A stretch of 64,000 nt of DNA from a virus. Position 1 is the first letter of the stretch. Each line of letters starts with the position of its first letter. The notes under the pieces were generated by a model. The model worked only from the letters and a program-made list of their open reading frames with translations, made no database searches and had not been told where the DNA came from. The translations under genes and the position numbers were made by a program. The stretch is from positions 1-64,000 of IMG/VR virus record IMGVR_UViG_3300047478_000258. The stretch is one strand, 5' to 3'. Shown here in pieces: positions 13,500-21,098 of the stretch.

Positions 13500-13925
13500 C
13501 TAATTCCAGGATTGGGAAGGAGGAACATTGAGCTTCTCATCAAACTCAGCTTCCGCCTGTTTAGGGTCTTTAACTTCCCCTGTCTTGAGATTAAAGCCCT
13601 CTTCTTCAAGGACTTTCTCTATCTTGGTTATTACTCTCTTCATCCTTGGAGCTTCCTTAATGGCAGACTCAATATCTTCTTTTACTGCCTTAGTCATGCT
13701 ATCTCCTACCATCTTGGCGAAGTCTTCAATAGAAGTTTCTGGCTTCTTATCTTCTGTGTAGCCAGACATATAGGCAGCAGCAGTCATATTGATGAACTCT
13801 GAGCCTATTGCAGACCCAGCTTCTACTATTTTGCCCTCATGAAGAAGATTCATTACCTTATTGAACAGTTTCTGGTAATGAAGCTCCATCATCTTCAGAT
13901 AGTTTATATCTTTGGGATTAAACAT
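13500..13925 (-). CDS. Hypothetical helical protein, 141 aa
   Basis: SD AAAGGAGGA before ATG 13925. All-helical, with a middle segment (SIEDFAKMVGDSMTKAVKEDIESAIKE) likely to form a coiled coil. It overlaps the end of the AAA ATPase by 22 bp and may be its partner or substrate. No known motif. Confidence 0.62.
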   Translation of the reverse strand: MFNPKDINYLKMMELHYQKLFNKVMNLLHEGKIVEAGSAIGSEFINMTAAAYMSGYTEDKKPETSIEDFAKMVGDSMTKAVKEDIESAIKEAPRMKRVITKIEKVLEEEGFNLKTGEVKDPKQAEAEFDEKLNVPPSQSWN

Positions 13926-15550
13926 CTATCCTCCTTTGCCTTGGGCTTATCATCGGTTATAATAGAGTCCTCAGTCTGCTTATACCATGCAGGGTGATTA
14001 TTCTCTGTATAGTTAGCAATACGAGCTCTTCCCTTTGCCCATTGTCTGAGAGCTGTAATCTCCTTTTCTTTAGTCTTAGACAAAAGAGGCGTATTACTGA
14101 CCGCTTCCAGTATATGTTCTGTAGTATACTCTACCTTCTCAGGAAATGCCTTATACATGGCATCCTTGATAAAGCCTTCTATCTCAGCACCAGTGCAACC
14201 CTCAGTCTTCCTGACTATTGCAGCCAGATCAAACTTCTCTGGGTCTCTCTTAGTCTTCTTGATATGAATCTTGAGAATAGAGAGCCTTTCTTCATCTGTA
14301 GGAAGATCAAAGAACCACAGAGAATCTATCCTGCCTTTCCTCATTAACTCAGGAGGAAGCTTAGATATATCATTTGCAGTGAAGATGAAGAAGCTATCTG
14401 ACTTCTTCTCCTGCAGATACTCAAGCAATCTGCCCATAAGCCTTGAAGTAACACCAGCATCAGACTGACCAGAGCTCTCTGTTCCTGATAATGCCTTCTC
14501 TACCTCATCCACAAGGATAATGCATGGAGAAACACTATCAATCTGCTTAAAGAACATGGCAGTATTCTTCTCAGTCTCACCTACTAATGAACCAAACAGC
14601 TTGCCAATATCTGCTCTGAATAATGGGATACCAAAGATATTGGATAGAATCTTTGCAGTAAGAGACTTACCTGTTCCAGATATACCTGTAACAAGCATAC
14701 CTTTTGAGGATTTAAGACCATACTTCTTGGCTTCTTCCATATTATGATAGACATAAGCCAGATCATTGAGATACTGCTTAAGGTTCTCAATACCACCAAG
14801 ATCTTCTACTGTATACTCAGAAGGTTCATATTCAAGGAAACCCAGCTTCTTAACTGCCCTGGATTTCTCTTTCTGTATAACTTTAGGACTTATTTCTTTG
14901 CCCTTAGACTCTACTATTGCTACTCTGAAAGCATTCTCTGCCTCATACTTAGTCATACCAGAAGCAGCATCCACTATCTCTTTCTTCTCTTTAACAGACA
15001 GCTCCTTCTTCTTCTTTGCAAGAACAGAGGAGAACTTGTTCACTATTGTAAGAAGCTCCTCTTTATCAGGTAGAGCAAAGTCTACTGTCATGAACAGATG
15101 TGATATATCAACAGGAATACAGGAAGACATACCTACAAACAGGATATGCCTATGTGGAGCTCTCTCATGAGCAAACTTCTTGATATACTCATAGATCATG
15201 GGCTTCATCATCTGGTCATCCCAATGATGATAGAAGGAATCCATGACATAGATACAGGCAGGGCATTCCTTTCTATCCTTTTCGTCCAACAGAAATTGCA
15301 TAGCTTTAACTGGGTCTTCTGAACCTTTATATAGGCTCTTACCGCCATCCATCCAACCATCAATCGCATTCCATGTTCTGACATTATAGCCATAAGTCTT
15401 GAGGACTTCATTAGCATTGGAATCTTTAAGTTCCTTGTTCCAATCTGAAATGATAGCTACAACATCATCTATGACTCTTGCAGTTTCGACTGATGGTATT
15501 GCCATAACTGGGAATCCAGCTTTGATGTAGTTGACTAATTGTTCTTTCAT
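13904..15550 (-). CDS. AAA+ ATPase, Ycf46-like
   Basis: 548 aa. An N-terminal, Ycf46-type domain (residues 1-230) precedes a classic AAA core: Walker A GISGTGKS (289-296), a following pore-loop-like segment, Walker B CIILVDEVE (343-351), then sensor (FTANDISKLPPELMRKGR with arginine finger) and lid. The family is known from cyanobacteria/chloroplasts, plasmids and phages, often beside DUF1257 and DUF2997 genes, which also occur here (17266-17625 and 17072-17266). Biochemical role unsettled; protein or nucleoprotein remodelling is likely. SD GGAGAAGAG. Confidence 0.85.
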   Translation of the reverse strand: MKEQLVNYIKAGFPVMAIPSVETARVIDDVVAIISDWNKELKDSNANEVLKTYGYNVRTWNAIDGWMDGGKSLYKGSEDPVKAMQFLLDEKDRKECPACIYVMDSFYHHWDDQMMKPMIYEYIKKFAHERAPHRHILFVGMSSCIPVDISHLFMTVDFALPDKEELLTIVNKFSSVLAKKKKELSVKEKKEIVDAASGMTKYEAENAFRVAIVESKGKEISPKVIQKEKSRAVKKLGFLEYEPSEYTVEDLGGIENLKQYLNDLAYVYHNMEEAKKYGLKSSKGMLVTGISGTGKSLTAKILSNIFGIPLFRADIGKLFGSLVGETEKNTAMFFKQIDSVSPCIILVDEVEKALSGTESSGQSDAGVTSRLMGRLLEYLQEKKSDSFFIFTANDISKLPPELMRKGRIDSLWFFDLPTDEERLSILKIHIKKTKRDPEKFDLAAIVRKTEGCTGAEIEGFIKDAMYKAFPEKVEYTTEHILEAVSNTPLLSKTKEKEITALRQWAKGRARIANYTENNHPAWYKQTEDSIITDDKPKAKEDRCLIPKI

Positions 15551-15582
15551 CTCTTCTCCTTGACTATTAGGGTTTATACGAC

Positions 15583-15596
15583 TGAAAACGTTTTCA
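15583..15596. repeat. Dispersed palindrome copy 8 (stop codon of mazG-like gene)
   Basis: Exact TGAAAACGTTTTCA; on the minus strand its TGA is the stop of the MazG-like gene, in the 5' leader of the AAA ATPase gene. Confidence 0.95.
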
Positions 15597-15893
15597 GCTC
15601 TTTACAAATGTTCCATTTATAATCTGTCCCTTTCTGTTCTTAATAACTCTGAAAGCCTGCTGTAAACAGTATTCTATATCTACACCAGCAAGCTTACTAA
15701 GGATAATAAGGGTAACTGTGATATCTCCTATTGCATCTACTACTCCCAAAGTATCCTTGGTTGCTAATGCACTTGCCAACTCTCCTACTTCTTCTACTGT
15801 TTTAAGAAATTGCTTCTCAGGAGTTGATACTCCTTCTATGAATAAGCCTCTCTCTTCAGCCCAATTCTCTACATTCTCTATCAGTGTTTGCAT
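15594..15893 (-). CDS. MazG-like nucleotide pyrophosphohydrolase
   Basis: 99 aa, one MazG domain. Metal-binding acids visible: EEVGE (34-38) and D53/D57 in VVDAIGD, the ExxE..ExxD-type arrangement of all-alpha NTP pyrophosphatases. These enzymes hydrolyse (d)NTPs, and phage versions may also lower the host alarmone signal. The start at 15893 lies within the 3' end of an upstream Cys-rich gene (13-bp overlap); the stop is supplied by a dispersed palindrome. Confidence 0.8.
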   Translation of the reverse strand: MQTLIENVENWAEERGLFIEGVSTPEKQFLKTVEEVGELASALATKDTLGVVDAIGDITVTLIILSKLAGVDIEYCLQQAFRVIKNRKGQIINGTFVKS

Positions 15894-16054
15894 TCTACCT
15901 CCACATGGTCTATAAATCCTTGTTTATACATTACACAGCAGTCATCATTAGGTATATACCAAAAACATAACTGCAGACAGTTTCTACAACATAACCACTC
16001 AACCACAGGGACAGAAGCATCCGTTTTGGGCTTCAACTCTTGAGTCATTTCCAT
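15881..16054 (-). CDS. Cys-rich small protein, 57 aa
   Basis: ATG 16054, SD AAGGAG. Seven Cys, including CCRNC and a later CC pair, plus C-terminal VECKH; probably metal-binding. Overlaps the MazG-like start by 13 bp and the gene upstream by 56 bp. Unknown function. Confidence 0.52.
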   Translation of the reverse strand: MEMTQELKPKTDASVPVVEWLCCRNCLQLCFWYIPNDDCCVMYKQGFIDHVEVECKH

Positions 16055-16193
16055 CACACTCCTTGCCTAATTTATTGCACATAAGACAGCTTTCAAAGCC
16101 ATCTATCTTAGCTGACAACTTCATCAAGTCTATCTCCAGATCCAGCAAGCTCCCCTTCTCTGCATTCAGCATCGGTGCTTTCGGGTGTATCAT
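15999..16193 (-). CDS. Cys-rich small protein, 64 aa
   Basis: ATG 16193 with SD GGAGG. Helical N-terminal half, then Cys residues at CLMC, ECDG and CFCPCG near the C-terminus. Lies across the end of the 182-aa gene (86-bp overlap) in another frame. Alternative start Met8 (16172) lacks an SD. Confidence 0.5.
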   Translation of the reverse strand: MIHPKAPMLNAEKGSLLDLEIDLMKLSAKIDGFESCLMCNKLGKECDGNDSRVEAQNGCFCPCG

Positions 16194-16656
16194 CTCTATC
16201 CTCCACTGTTAGATTGTTATTAAGAACATCTGTTATGCTCTCTGCATACTTGGTAATAATAGGAGCACATAGACCCACTATCTTATTGCCTACTTTTACT
16301 ACTATTGCAGCAGCTTCCCTGGTATAAAACTGGCATTTAGGAAAGAGCTCTTTGAACAATAAGTAATACTCTTTCCTGATCTTTACATCACTATTGACAA
16401 ACCTAAATGTATCCACATGGCTATTACCTACCATATGACCAGATTCTACTACTTTAATAGACTTCTTAAGGTTTTCTGTATCACACCCTATAAGCTCATC
16501 TATTACAACTGGGCATTCTTCTGCAGGAACATCAATATCTGCCAACCAATCAGGCATACCACCATAGACCAAGAAGTATCTTGATCCCCAGCAGTTCTTG
16601 CCCTTAACTTTAGTGAAAACGTTTTCACCTACCTGAAACAGGTTCTTCCTTTCCAT
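16108..16656 (-). CDS. Hypothetical protein, 182 aa
   Basis: SD GGAGA before ATG 16656. Mixed alpha/beta with an acidic C-terminal tail. Codons 11-14 (ENVF) are a dispersed palindrome. No recognised domain; its cysteines (NCWG, EECP, GCDT, KCQF, LCAP) are not spaced as a zinc site. Confidence 0.62.
   Translation of the reverse strand: MERKNLFQVGENVFTKVKGKNCWGSRYFLVYGGMPDWLADIDVPAEECPVVIDELIGCDTENLKKSIKVVESGHMVGNSHVDTFRFVNSDVKIRKEYYLLFKELFPKCQFYTREAAAIVVKVGNKIVGLCAPIITKYAESITDVLNNNLTVEDRDDTPESTDAECREGELAGSGDRLDEVVS
16614..16627. repeat. Dispersed palindrome copy 9 (coding, ENVF frame)
   Basis: Exact TGAAAACGTTTTCA near the 5' end of the 182-aa gene, encoding Glu-Asn-Val-Phe. Confidence 0.95.
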
Positions 16657-16671
16657 TCTTAATCTCCTTTT

Positions 16672-16821
16672 CTATTCTTGTGGGGTCATTAGCCAAATAA
16701 ATCCTAACATAAATATTCCTGCTGGTAATGAGTTCATCCAAAAACCAAAACTTGTTGCTGTAATTATCCAAAATATAAATTTTAAATAGGCAATAGCCCC
16801 TCTTGCTACATCTGCATCCAT
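16672..16821 (-). CDS. Two-helix membrane protein, 49 aa
   Basis: ATG 16821, SD AAAGGAGAG. Hydrophobic segments at residues about 10-25 and 29-45. A longer frame across the same bases (to 16855) has no SD and atypical composition, so this one is preferred. Confidence 0.58.
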   Translation of the reverse strand: MDADVARGAIAYLKFIFWIITATSFGFWMNSLPAGIFMLGFIWLMTPQE

Positions 16822-16832
16822 ATTTCTCTCCT

Positions 16833-16991
16833 TTATTCACATTTAGATAGAACATACTTGCTTGAGTCTTTCTTTAAAAATGTATCATGACAGTTTGAAC
16901 ACCATATCTTTTCATCTATTTCACTTGATTGACCCTGCATGAGCCTGCATTTGGGGCAAAGCCATAAGACTAACAACGGTTTTTTGTCCAT
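16833..16991 (-). CDS. Zinc-ribbon protein, 52 aa
   Basis: ATG 16991, SD GGAGAG. CPKC and CSNC pairs 19 residues apart make a clear zinc ribbon, as in rubredoxin-like or transcription-factor knuckles. Function unknown. Confidence 0.6.
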   Translation of the reverse strand: MDKKPLLVLWLCPKCRLMQGQSSEIDEKIWCSNCHDTFLKKDSSKYVLSKCE

Positions 16992-17012
16992 ATTCACTCT
17001 CCTTTATTATTA

Positions 17013-17077
17013 AGATAACAGCATTATACGCACAAAATGACGCAATATACGCCATTTTGTGCGTAGTGTGCTTATCT
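17013..17077. other. Long hairpin downstream of an SD-driven gene pair
   Basis: Perfect 13-bp arms TACGCACAAAATG (17027-17039) and CATTTTGTGCGTA (17053-17065), extended by AGATAA/TTATCT outside. The outer arm reaches into the stop codon of the gene at 17072. There is no U-run, so it is not a standard intrinsic terminator; RNA processing or a protein site is more likely. Confidence 0.6.
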
Positions 17078-17266
17078 CTTAATACGCTGCACAGGAACTA
17101 CTCTGGCATATTCAGGCTTAACCTTGTCAGATACTTTTGACAAGCCAAGAAGGGAAGATAAGTCACTTACATCTATGACACACTTGCCTCCCTTATAGTT
17201 CATGGCTTCCATAGTGATATTGCCTGTCTCTTGGTCGATCTCTACTATCAGCTCAGGTGTATTCAT
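17072..17266 (-). CDS. DUF2997-like small protein, 64 aa
   Basis: The pattern LIVEIDQETGNITMEAMNYKG followed by KCVIDVSDLSSLLG matches the short DUF2997 fold (beta strands, then Gly-x-x-Cys and a helix ending in Leu-Gly). DUF2997 genes commonly sit with DUF1257 and a Ycf46-type ATPase, as here. The start overlaps the DUF1257-like gene's stop by one base, so they are coupled. Confidence 0.62.
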   Translation of the reverse strand: MNTPELIVEIDQETGNITMEAMNYKGGKCVIDVSDLSSLLGLSKVSDKVKPEYARVVPVQRIKR

Positions 17267-17625
17267 TATGCCACCCTCCTTAATGAGATTCTCATCTTGT
17301 TACCCACTACTTTCTTCTCATTGAGCTTGTATCTGCCTCTTGTCCTCTTCTCGATGAGCCTCTCAAAGTAAGTGGACATGACCTGACCATACTCTTTGCC
17401 ATCAATATGATCCATCATAACAGTAGTCTTGTCCTTACCCTTGATAAAGCCAATCTCTCTGTTTGAATTTCTGCACTTTATGACAAGATCACATACTTCC
17501 TTAGTCTTGTCATAATACATCTTTGCTGTTCTGTTCCTGTTAGTAGTATATCCCAGCTCAAAACAGGCATCTTCAAGGATATCAAAGTCAACTTCAGCTA
17601 AGTCTACGTTTCTTGTTACACTCAT
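17266..17625 (-). CDS. DUF1257-like protein (Ycf35 family), 119 aa
   Basis: Fits DUF1257: an N-terminal segment with LAEVDFDILEDACFELGYT, a middle nucleophile-free strand region (CDLVIKCRNSNREIGFIKG), a DHIDGKEYG segment, then a C-terminal helix with YFERLIEKRTRGRY. SD AGGAGGTAG before ATG 17625. Known partner genes DUF2997 and the Ycf46-like ATPase are nearby. Molecular function not established for the family. Confidence 0.6.
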   Translation of the reverse strand: MSVTRNVDLAEVDFDILEDACFELGYTTNRNRTAKMYYDKTKEVCDLVIKCRNSNREIGFIKGKDKTTVMMDHIDGKEYGQVMSTYFERLIEKRTRGRYKLNEKKVVGNKMRISLRRVA

Positions 17626-17627
17626 GA

Positions 17628-17903
17628 CTACCTCCTGTCTATGATTATACGATATTGATCTGGAGTGCTATGAAAGCTATATACCAGACCTTCCCCTTCT
17701 ATCTTAGTAAGAATACCTTCCATAACAAGTCCAAAAGGAGTAAGAACCTCTTTATCATCAAGTTTAACGTCAGTCTGAACATCCTGATATTCCTCACTGG
17801 TAATCCTTGTAGGATCATCTATATGCTTTCTTCCCCATCTTACATGGTAACCTTCATACCAGTTCTTTGTTCTCTTATACTTCTTTTTCTTAACTGTTGC
17901 CAT
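17628..17903 (-). CDS. Hypothetical basic protein, 91 aa
   Basis: Start MATVKKKKYK at 17903 set by SD AAAGGAGAAG. Lys-rich N-terminus, then strands. Ends in DRR two bases before the DUF1257-like gene; same operon. No family recognised. Confidence 0.6.
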   Translation of the reverse strand: MATVKKKKYKRTKNWYEGYHVRWGRKHIDDPTRITSEEYQDVQTDVKLDDKEVLTPFGLVMEGILTKIEGEGLVYSFHSTPDQYRIIIDRR

Positions 17904-17914
17904 TTCTTCTCCTT

Positions 17915-18133
17915 TTACCAATAAATAGTATCTTTAAGGGTTATTACGCAATTACTAAGGATAGGATCATTAATAATCTCTTCTACTTCACTTGGATGTA
18001 GAGTTTGGGATATTTGACCATTAGTGAATTCATAGCCACTTGGGTTACTTCCTATATAGGTTATGATTTCACCTAACTGGTAAGCATGGCTATATGTTCC
18101 TGGTGCTACTATTACTCTGAATTGTCTTGGCAT
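17915..18133 (-). CDS. Hypothetical beta-rich protein, 72 aa
   Basis: ATG 18133, weak SD (GGTGAT). Beta-rich with QLGEIITYIGSNPSGYEF; resembles a small SH3-like barrel, without proof. Lies 3 bp after the previous gene's stop. Confidence 0.55.
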   Translation of the reverse strand: MPRQFRVIVAPGTYSHAYQLGEIITYIGSNPSGYEFTNGQISQTLHPSEVEEIINDPILSNCVITLKDTIYW

Positions 18134-18136
18134 AAA

Positions 18137-18598
18137 TCACCATATCAGTCCAGCATTATGAGAATCCATCTTCTCTGTTACTGGAGGTCTAATGAGTTTA
18201 TACGTAATTCCCCCAAATGCAGCATGGTTTATGTCAGTAATTACATGAGCTCTTCCCTCAAATCTCCCAAATCCCTGATATCCTGTAAGAGATATCTCTT
18301 CTCTCATTGACCATACATCCAGTTCAATATTAGCCTCATTTGTTGCTCTTCCACCAACTGTATATATGAACCTGACTCTTAGTATAAATGGCTGCAGGAT
18401 CTTAACAGTACAATGAACAATCCTATTGCCATACTCTGTTGATTCTGGTTTAGTATACACATTTTTGGTAAAAGGATTTCTTTCTATACTAAAGAACTTA
18501 TTTGTAGGAGAGACAGCAAAGAAATAAGCTCTCAATGCCTGCCTGCCTGTTGTTCTCATCTCTCCATATTCTAGTGTTAGTATGTCATTTTCTGCCAT
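18137..18598 (-). CDS. Hypothetical beta-rich protein, 153 aa
   Basis: SD AAGGAG before ATG 18598. Strand-rich throughout, no Cys cluster or membrane segment. Adjacent to a helical 217-aa gene in the same operon. Unknown function. Confidence 0.62.
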   Translation of the reverse strand: MAENDILTLEYGEMRTTGRQALRAYFFAVSPTNKFFSIERNPFTKNVYTKPESTEYGNRIVHCTVKILQPFILRVRFIYTVGGRATNEANIELDVWSMREEISLTGYQGFGRFEGRAHVITDINHAAFGGITYKLIRPPVTEKMDSHNAGLIW

Positions 18599-18607
18599 CT
18601 CTACTCC

Positions 18608-19261
18608 TTAAGGAGAAGGAAGAATACCTTTATCCTTATTTTCATAGGTTGATAAAAAGTCCAGCATTATGAATTCCAGGCACTGCCCTGGTAATGCTGA
18701 ACCACCCAGCATGATTTGAGCCTCACGCATTGCATGATCGTATGACTGCTTCTGCTCATCTATCAGCTTAATAGTAATACTATGAGTAGTAACAGCTCTT
18801 CCACCTACTACATCTACTCTATTCTTGGCAACAATCTCTTTAAGTTCAGAGACTGTCTTGCTCTTAGCATCTGCAAGAATAAGATTGAGCTTATCAGATG
18901 TAATTCCATCTTCTGTAAGCAAAGGCATGACAGTCTTGAACTTAGTCCAATCAGTAATGCCCTCAATCTGCTCTGTTGTAATGCCCAAGCTAACAATAGT
19001 CTTACCTATTGCAACCTTATGACGCATATTACGATACTCTAAGCCAAGTTCCTCTTTGGCATAGTGCTCCATAGATTCATAATCATACTCTTCATAGAGC
19101 CTTCCTGACTCAATAAGATAGAGGTTCTTATATACGATAAACCAATTCTTATTGATAGACTCTATACAGTCTTTGGTTTCATCTCTGATATCCTTCTCTT
19201 CAGTCTTAAAGATTCTCTTTGTCGTTGCTGCCTGTATTGTTCCTTGTTGTAATCTAGCCAT
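18608..19261 (-). CDS. Hypothetical helical protein, 217 aa
   Basis: ATG 19261 overlaps the upstream stop; SD GGAGA is about 11 nt away. Largely helical: residues 20-90 include Tyr/Glu-rich helices (LYEEYDYESMEHYAKEELGL), then GITTEQIEGITDW and a C-terminal helical domain. The early part recalls plasmid/phage proteins that contain an HTH-like segment for chromosome or plasmid maintenance, but I could not confirm one. Confidence 0.6.
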   Translation of the reverse strand: MARLQQGTIQAATTKRIFKTEEKDIRDETKDCIESINKNWFIVYKNLYLIESGRLYEEYDYESMEHYAKEELGLEYRNMRHKVAIGKTIVSLGITTEQIEGITDWTKFKTVMPLLTEDGITSDKLNLILADAKSKTVSELKEIVAKNRVDVVGGRAVTTHSITIKLIDEQKQSYDHAMREAQIMLGGSALPGQCLEFIMLDFLSTYENKDKGILPSP

Positions 19262-19467
19262 TAGTCGTAGATCTCCTTTTTATGGATTGTTATTCCTTGT
19301 AAAGCAGCGAGAGTACTACCTGATACTATTGCCTCTTCCTTTGTATTGAACTTCTCATGGGATGTAATATCAACCTTATCCCATGCGTCAACTAGATCCC
19401 ATGACCAATCATAATAAACTTGGTCATCTTTTACTTTGGTATAACGATAAATCTCAAGAATTGCCAT
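19261..19467 (-). CDS. Hypothetical protein, 68 aa
   Basis: SD AAGGAGATAG before ATG 19467. Mixed strand/helix; acidic Trp-rich middle (YYDWSWDLVDAWDK). Coupled by overlap to the downstream gene. Unknown function. Confidence 0.62.
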   Translation of the reverse strand: MAILEIYRYTKVKDDQVYYDWSWDLVDAWDKVDITSHEKFNTKEEAIVSGSTLAALQGITIHKKEIYD

Positions 19468-19469
19468 AT

Positions 19470-19817
19470 CTATCTCCTTGCTTTGAAAGAATACTTCTTT
19501 GTAAAGACAGGTTCTTCTGAACAGATATCTATGAGTTCATCACCCATATATAACTTGCATCTCTCTTTTACTATTGTAATTACTGATAAGAATTGCGGGA
19601 GCTTCAGGTTATTATACACCTTTTCGGGGTTTAGTTTCACTGTTGCTACGTCAGAAATAGTAACTGCTCCATCATTTCCAACATGAGTTCCTGATGGAAG
19701 ATCCAACAGCTTCAGCTCCGCTAACTTTGCTTCCTTCTTTGCTCCCAGCTCTTTGATGGTCTTGTCCAGGACAAATAACTCATCAATCAAATAATCTAAC
19801 GGTAATTCTTTTCCCAT
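19470..19817 (-). CDS. Hypothetical protein, 115 aa
   Basis: SD AAAGGAGAG. N-terminal coiled-coil-like helix (LFVLDKTIKELGAKKEAKLAELKL), then a Gly-rich turn and strand-rich C-terminus. Same leftward operon; unknown function. Confidence 0.62.
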   Translation of the reverse strand: MGKELPLDYLIDELFVLDKTIKELGAKKEAKLAELKLLDLPSGTHVGNDGAVTISDVATVKLNPEKVYNNLKLPQFLSVITIVKERCKLYMGDELIDICSEEPVFTKKYSFKARR

Positions 19818-19834
19818 GATCTCTCTCCTTTGGT

Positions 19835-20071
19835 TTAGGTTAACATTGGTATCCCTTTTTCTCTGAATAACTGTAATGCTTCAGCTCGTATTATTGATGC
19901 TTTAATCTTGCTATAGTTATGCAAGAATAAGACTGCTACTTTTGTGTGTTCTGTTACTGGTAACTTTCTATCTAATACTCTATTTATCTCCCTAAGAGCT
20001 AGAAGATAGGTCGCTTCCAACGTTGCTTCTGCGTTTTCTTGAGTCGAACACTTTCTTGTTCTTTTTGCCAT
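19835..20071 (-). CDS. Hypothetical helical protein, 78 aa
   Basis: SD AAGGAGG before ATG 20071. Helical throughout (ATLEATYLLALREINRVL; VAVLFLHNYSKIKASIIRAEAL). Its 5' part overlaps the end of the zinc-finger gene by 80 bp in a different frame. Confidence 0.58.
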   Translation of the reverse strand: MAKRTRKCSTQENAEATLEATYLLALREINRVLDRKLPVTEHTKVAVLFLHNYSKIKASIIRAEALQLFREKGIPMLT

Positions 20072-20426
20072 TGAATACCTCCTTGGTTACTCGTTTAATG
20101 GTTCTTTTTAGTAATAAGATTTTTCTATACTTTCTTAGAATCTTATCAGTACTCATTTCTTTTGGTAAATCACCACTTTGTACATTAAAAGATAAAGCAA
20201 AAAATACTTTAGCCATAGATAAAACACATACTTTTCTATTTTTTTCATTATATTTTCGACTTGATTCTGAAAACACTTCTGTATTTTTCATAATCTTATA
20301 ATGGTTTTTTGAGTAGTTACGATGCCACTCTTTTTCGTACTTGCTACGACATGGAATACATCTTAATGTCTTACTTCGTTGTTCCTTATTAAACTCTGTA
20401 TTACAATCAATACATTTTACTATCAT
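19992..20426 (-). CDS. Basic protein with N-terminal zinc finger, 144 aa
   Basis: Start MIVKCIDC at 20426 chosen for SD GGAGGAGG, which directly follows a dispersed palindrome; an extension of 8 codons through the palindrome is possible but has no SD. CIDC and CIPC, 15 residues apart, form a likely zinc finger followed by a very basic helical body (KEWHRNYSKNHYKI; KILLLKRTIKRVTKEV). The pattern recalls the zinc-binding half of phage HNH or intron-associated proteins, but no HNH catalytic motif is visible. Confidence 0.58.
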   Translation of the reverse strand: MIVKCIDCNTEFNKEQRSKTLRCIPCRSKYEKEWHRNYSKNHYKIMKNTEVFSESSRKYNEKNRKVCVLSMAKVFFALSFNVQSGDLPKEMSTDKILRKYRKILLLKRTIKRVTKEVFNGKKNKKVFDSRKRRSNVGSDLSSSS

Positions 20427-20435
20427 ACCTCCTCC

Positions 20436-20449
20436 TGAAAACGTTTTCA
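20436..20449. repeat. Dispersed palindrome copy 10 (abuts SD)
   Basis: Exact TGAAAACGTTTTCA; on the minus strand it runs straight into the GGAGGAGG SD of the zinc-finger gene. Confidence 0.95.
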
Positions 20450-20453
20450 TTGT

Positions 20454-20747
20454 TTATACGATAATGCCAAGATATCCATCTTCATATATCTTGACTTCCA
20501 TTTCTGATACTCTCCATTGTTCCATTGTGAGAACAGTGATACCAAGATTAACATTCCTATAATAAGACTCATTTTCCGCCCACAAACCTCTGTAGTTTCC
20601 TAATCGTAAACAAAGATTAGGATACGATTTAAAAGTTAAAAAAGATTCAGTAGTAGATCCTTCCCAACCCTTTTCTTGGTAGTAAGTTATTACTTCCAAT
20701 CTCTCTTCTTCTGTTGTAACTCTTACTACTTCTGTTACCATTTTCAT
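20454..20747 (-). CDS. Hypothetical protein, 97 aa
   Basis: SD AAGGAG before ATG 20747. Alternating strands and helices; ends EDGYLGIIV, one of several similar G-hydrophobic C-termini. Nine bp separate it from the next gene upstream. Unknown function. Confidence 0.6.
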   Translation of the reverse strand: MKMVTEVVRVTTEEERLEVITYYQEKGWEGSTTESFLTFKSYPNLCLRLGNYRGLWAENESYYRNVNLGITVLTMEQWRVSEMEVKIYEDGYLGIIV

Positions 20748-20756
20748 AGTTGCTCC

Positions 20757-21053
20757 TTAGAAGACAATGCCAAAATTATGATCTGGCATTTTTGGTTTTT
20801 CAATAACAGGTTTATGTAACTCAAGGTAGGCTTCAAATGAAATAACAATATATTCTTCTTGTTGGAACCAACTTTCTGCACTATGAGACATATGATGCCC
20901 TAATTCGTTTCCTATTAAGAGAGTATCTCTTACTCCTTCAATAATTCTGCCACTTCTAACATATTCTGCTCTTTCACCCTCTATCTTACAAACTTCATCC
21001 CACTGATTTTGGGATCTTACTCTTACTGCTAATTTAGAAGGATATTCTTGCAT
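20757..21053 (-). CDS. Hypothetical protein, 98 aa; first gene of a leftward unit
   Basis: Start MQEYPSKL at 21053 (AAGGTG upstream). Ends KPKMPDHNFGIVF, strikingly like KPVLPDENMGMIF at the end of the 97-aa product of 25062-25355. The shared tail, similar size and first-gene position suggest distant paralogues, or a shared terminal signal. Faces a divergent plus-strand gene across 45 bp. Confidence 0.58.
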   Translation of the reverse strand: MQEYPSKLAVRVRSQNQWDEVCKIEGERAEYVRSGRIIEGVRDTLLIGNELGHHMSHSAESWFQQEEYIVISFEAYLELHKPVIEKPKMPDHNFGIVF

Positions 21054-21063
21054 AGCGTTCACC

Positions 21064-21092
21064 TTGACTTATTAGAGTTAATACTATATTCT
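21064..21092 (+). promoter_or_regulatory. Possible promoter for the lone rightward gene
   Basis: TTGACT (21064-21069), 17-bp spacer, TATTCT (21087-21092), with the ATG only 6 bp after the -10 and no SD, predicting a leaderless mRNA as at 25062. The -10 is weak, so this is tentative. Confidence 0.4.
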
Positions 21093-21098
21093 TCTTTT

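Noticed and set aside
13994-15170. Several plus-strand frames opposite the AAA ATPase
   Set aside because: They run antisense to a gene with intact Walker motifs, lack SDs and look like complements of its codons.
16625-16855. A 76-codon frame at this place
   Set aside because: No SD and unusual composition; the SD-driven 49-aa membrane gene and 52-aa zinc ribbon cover the same bases in other frames.
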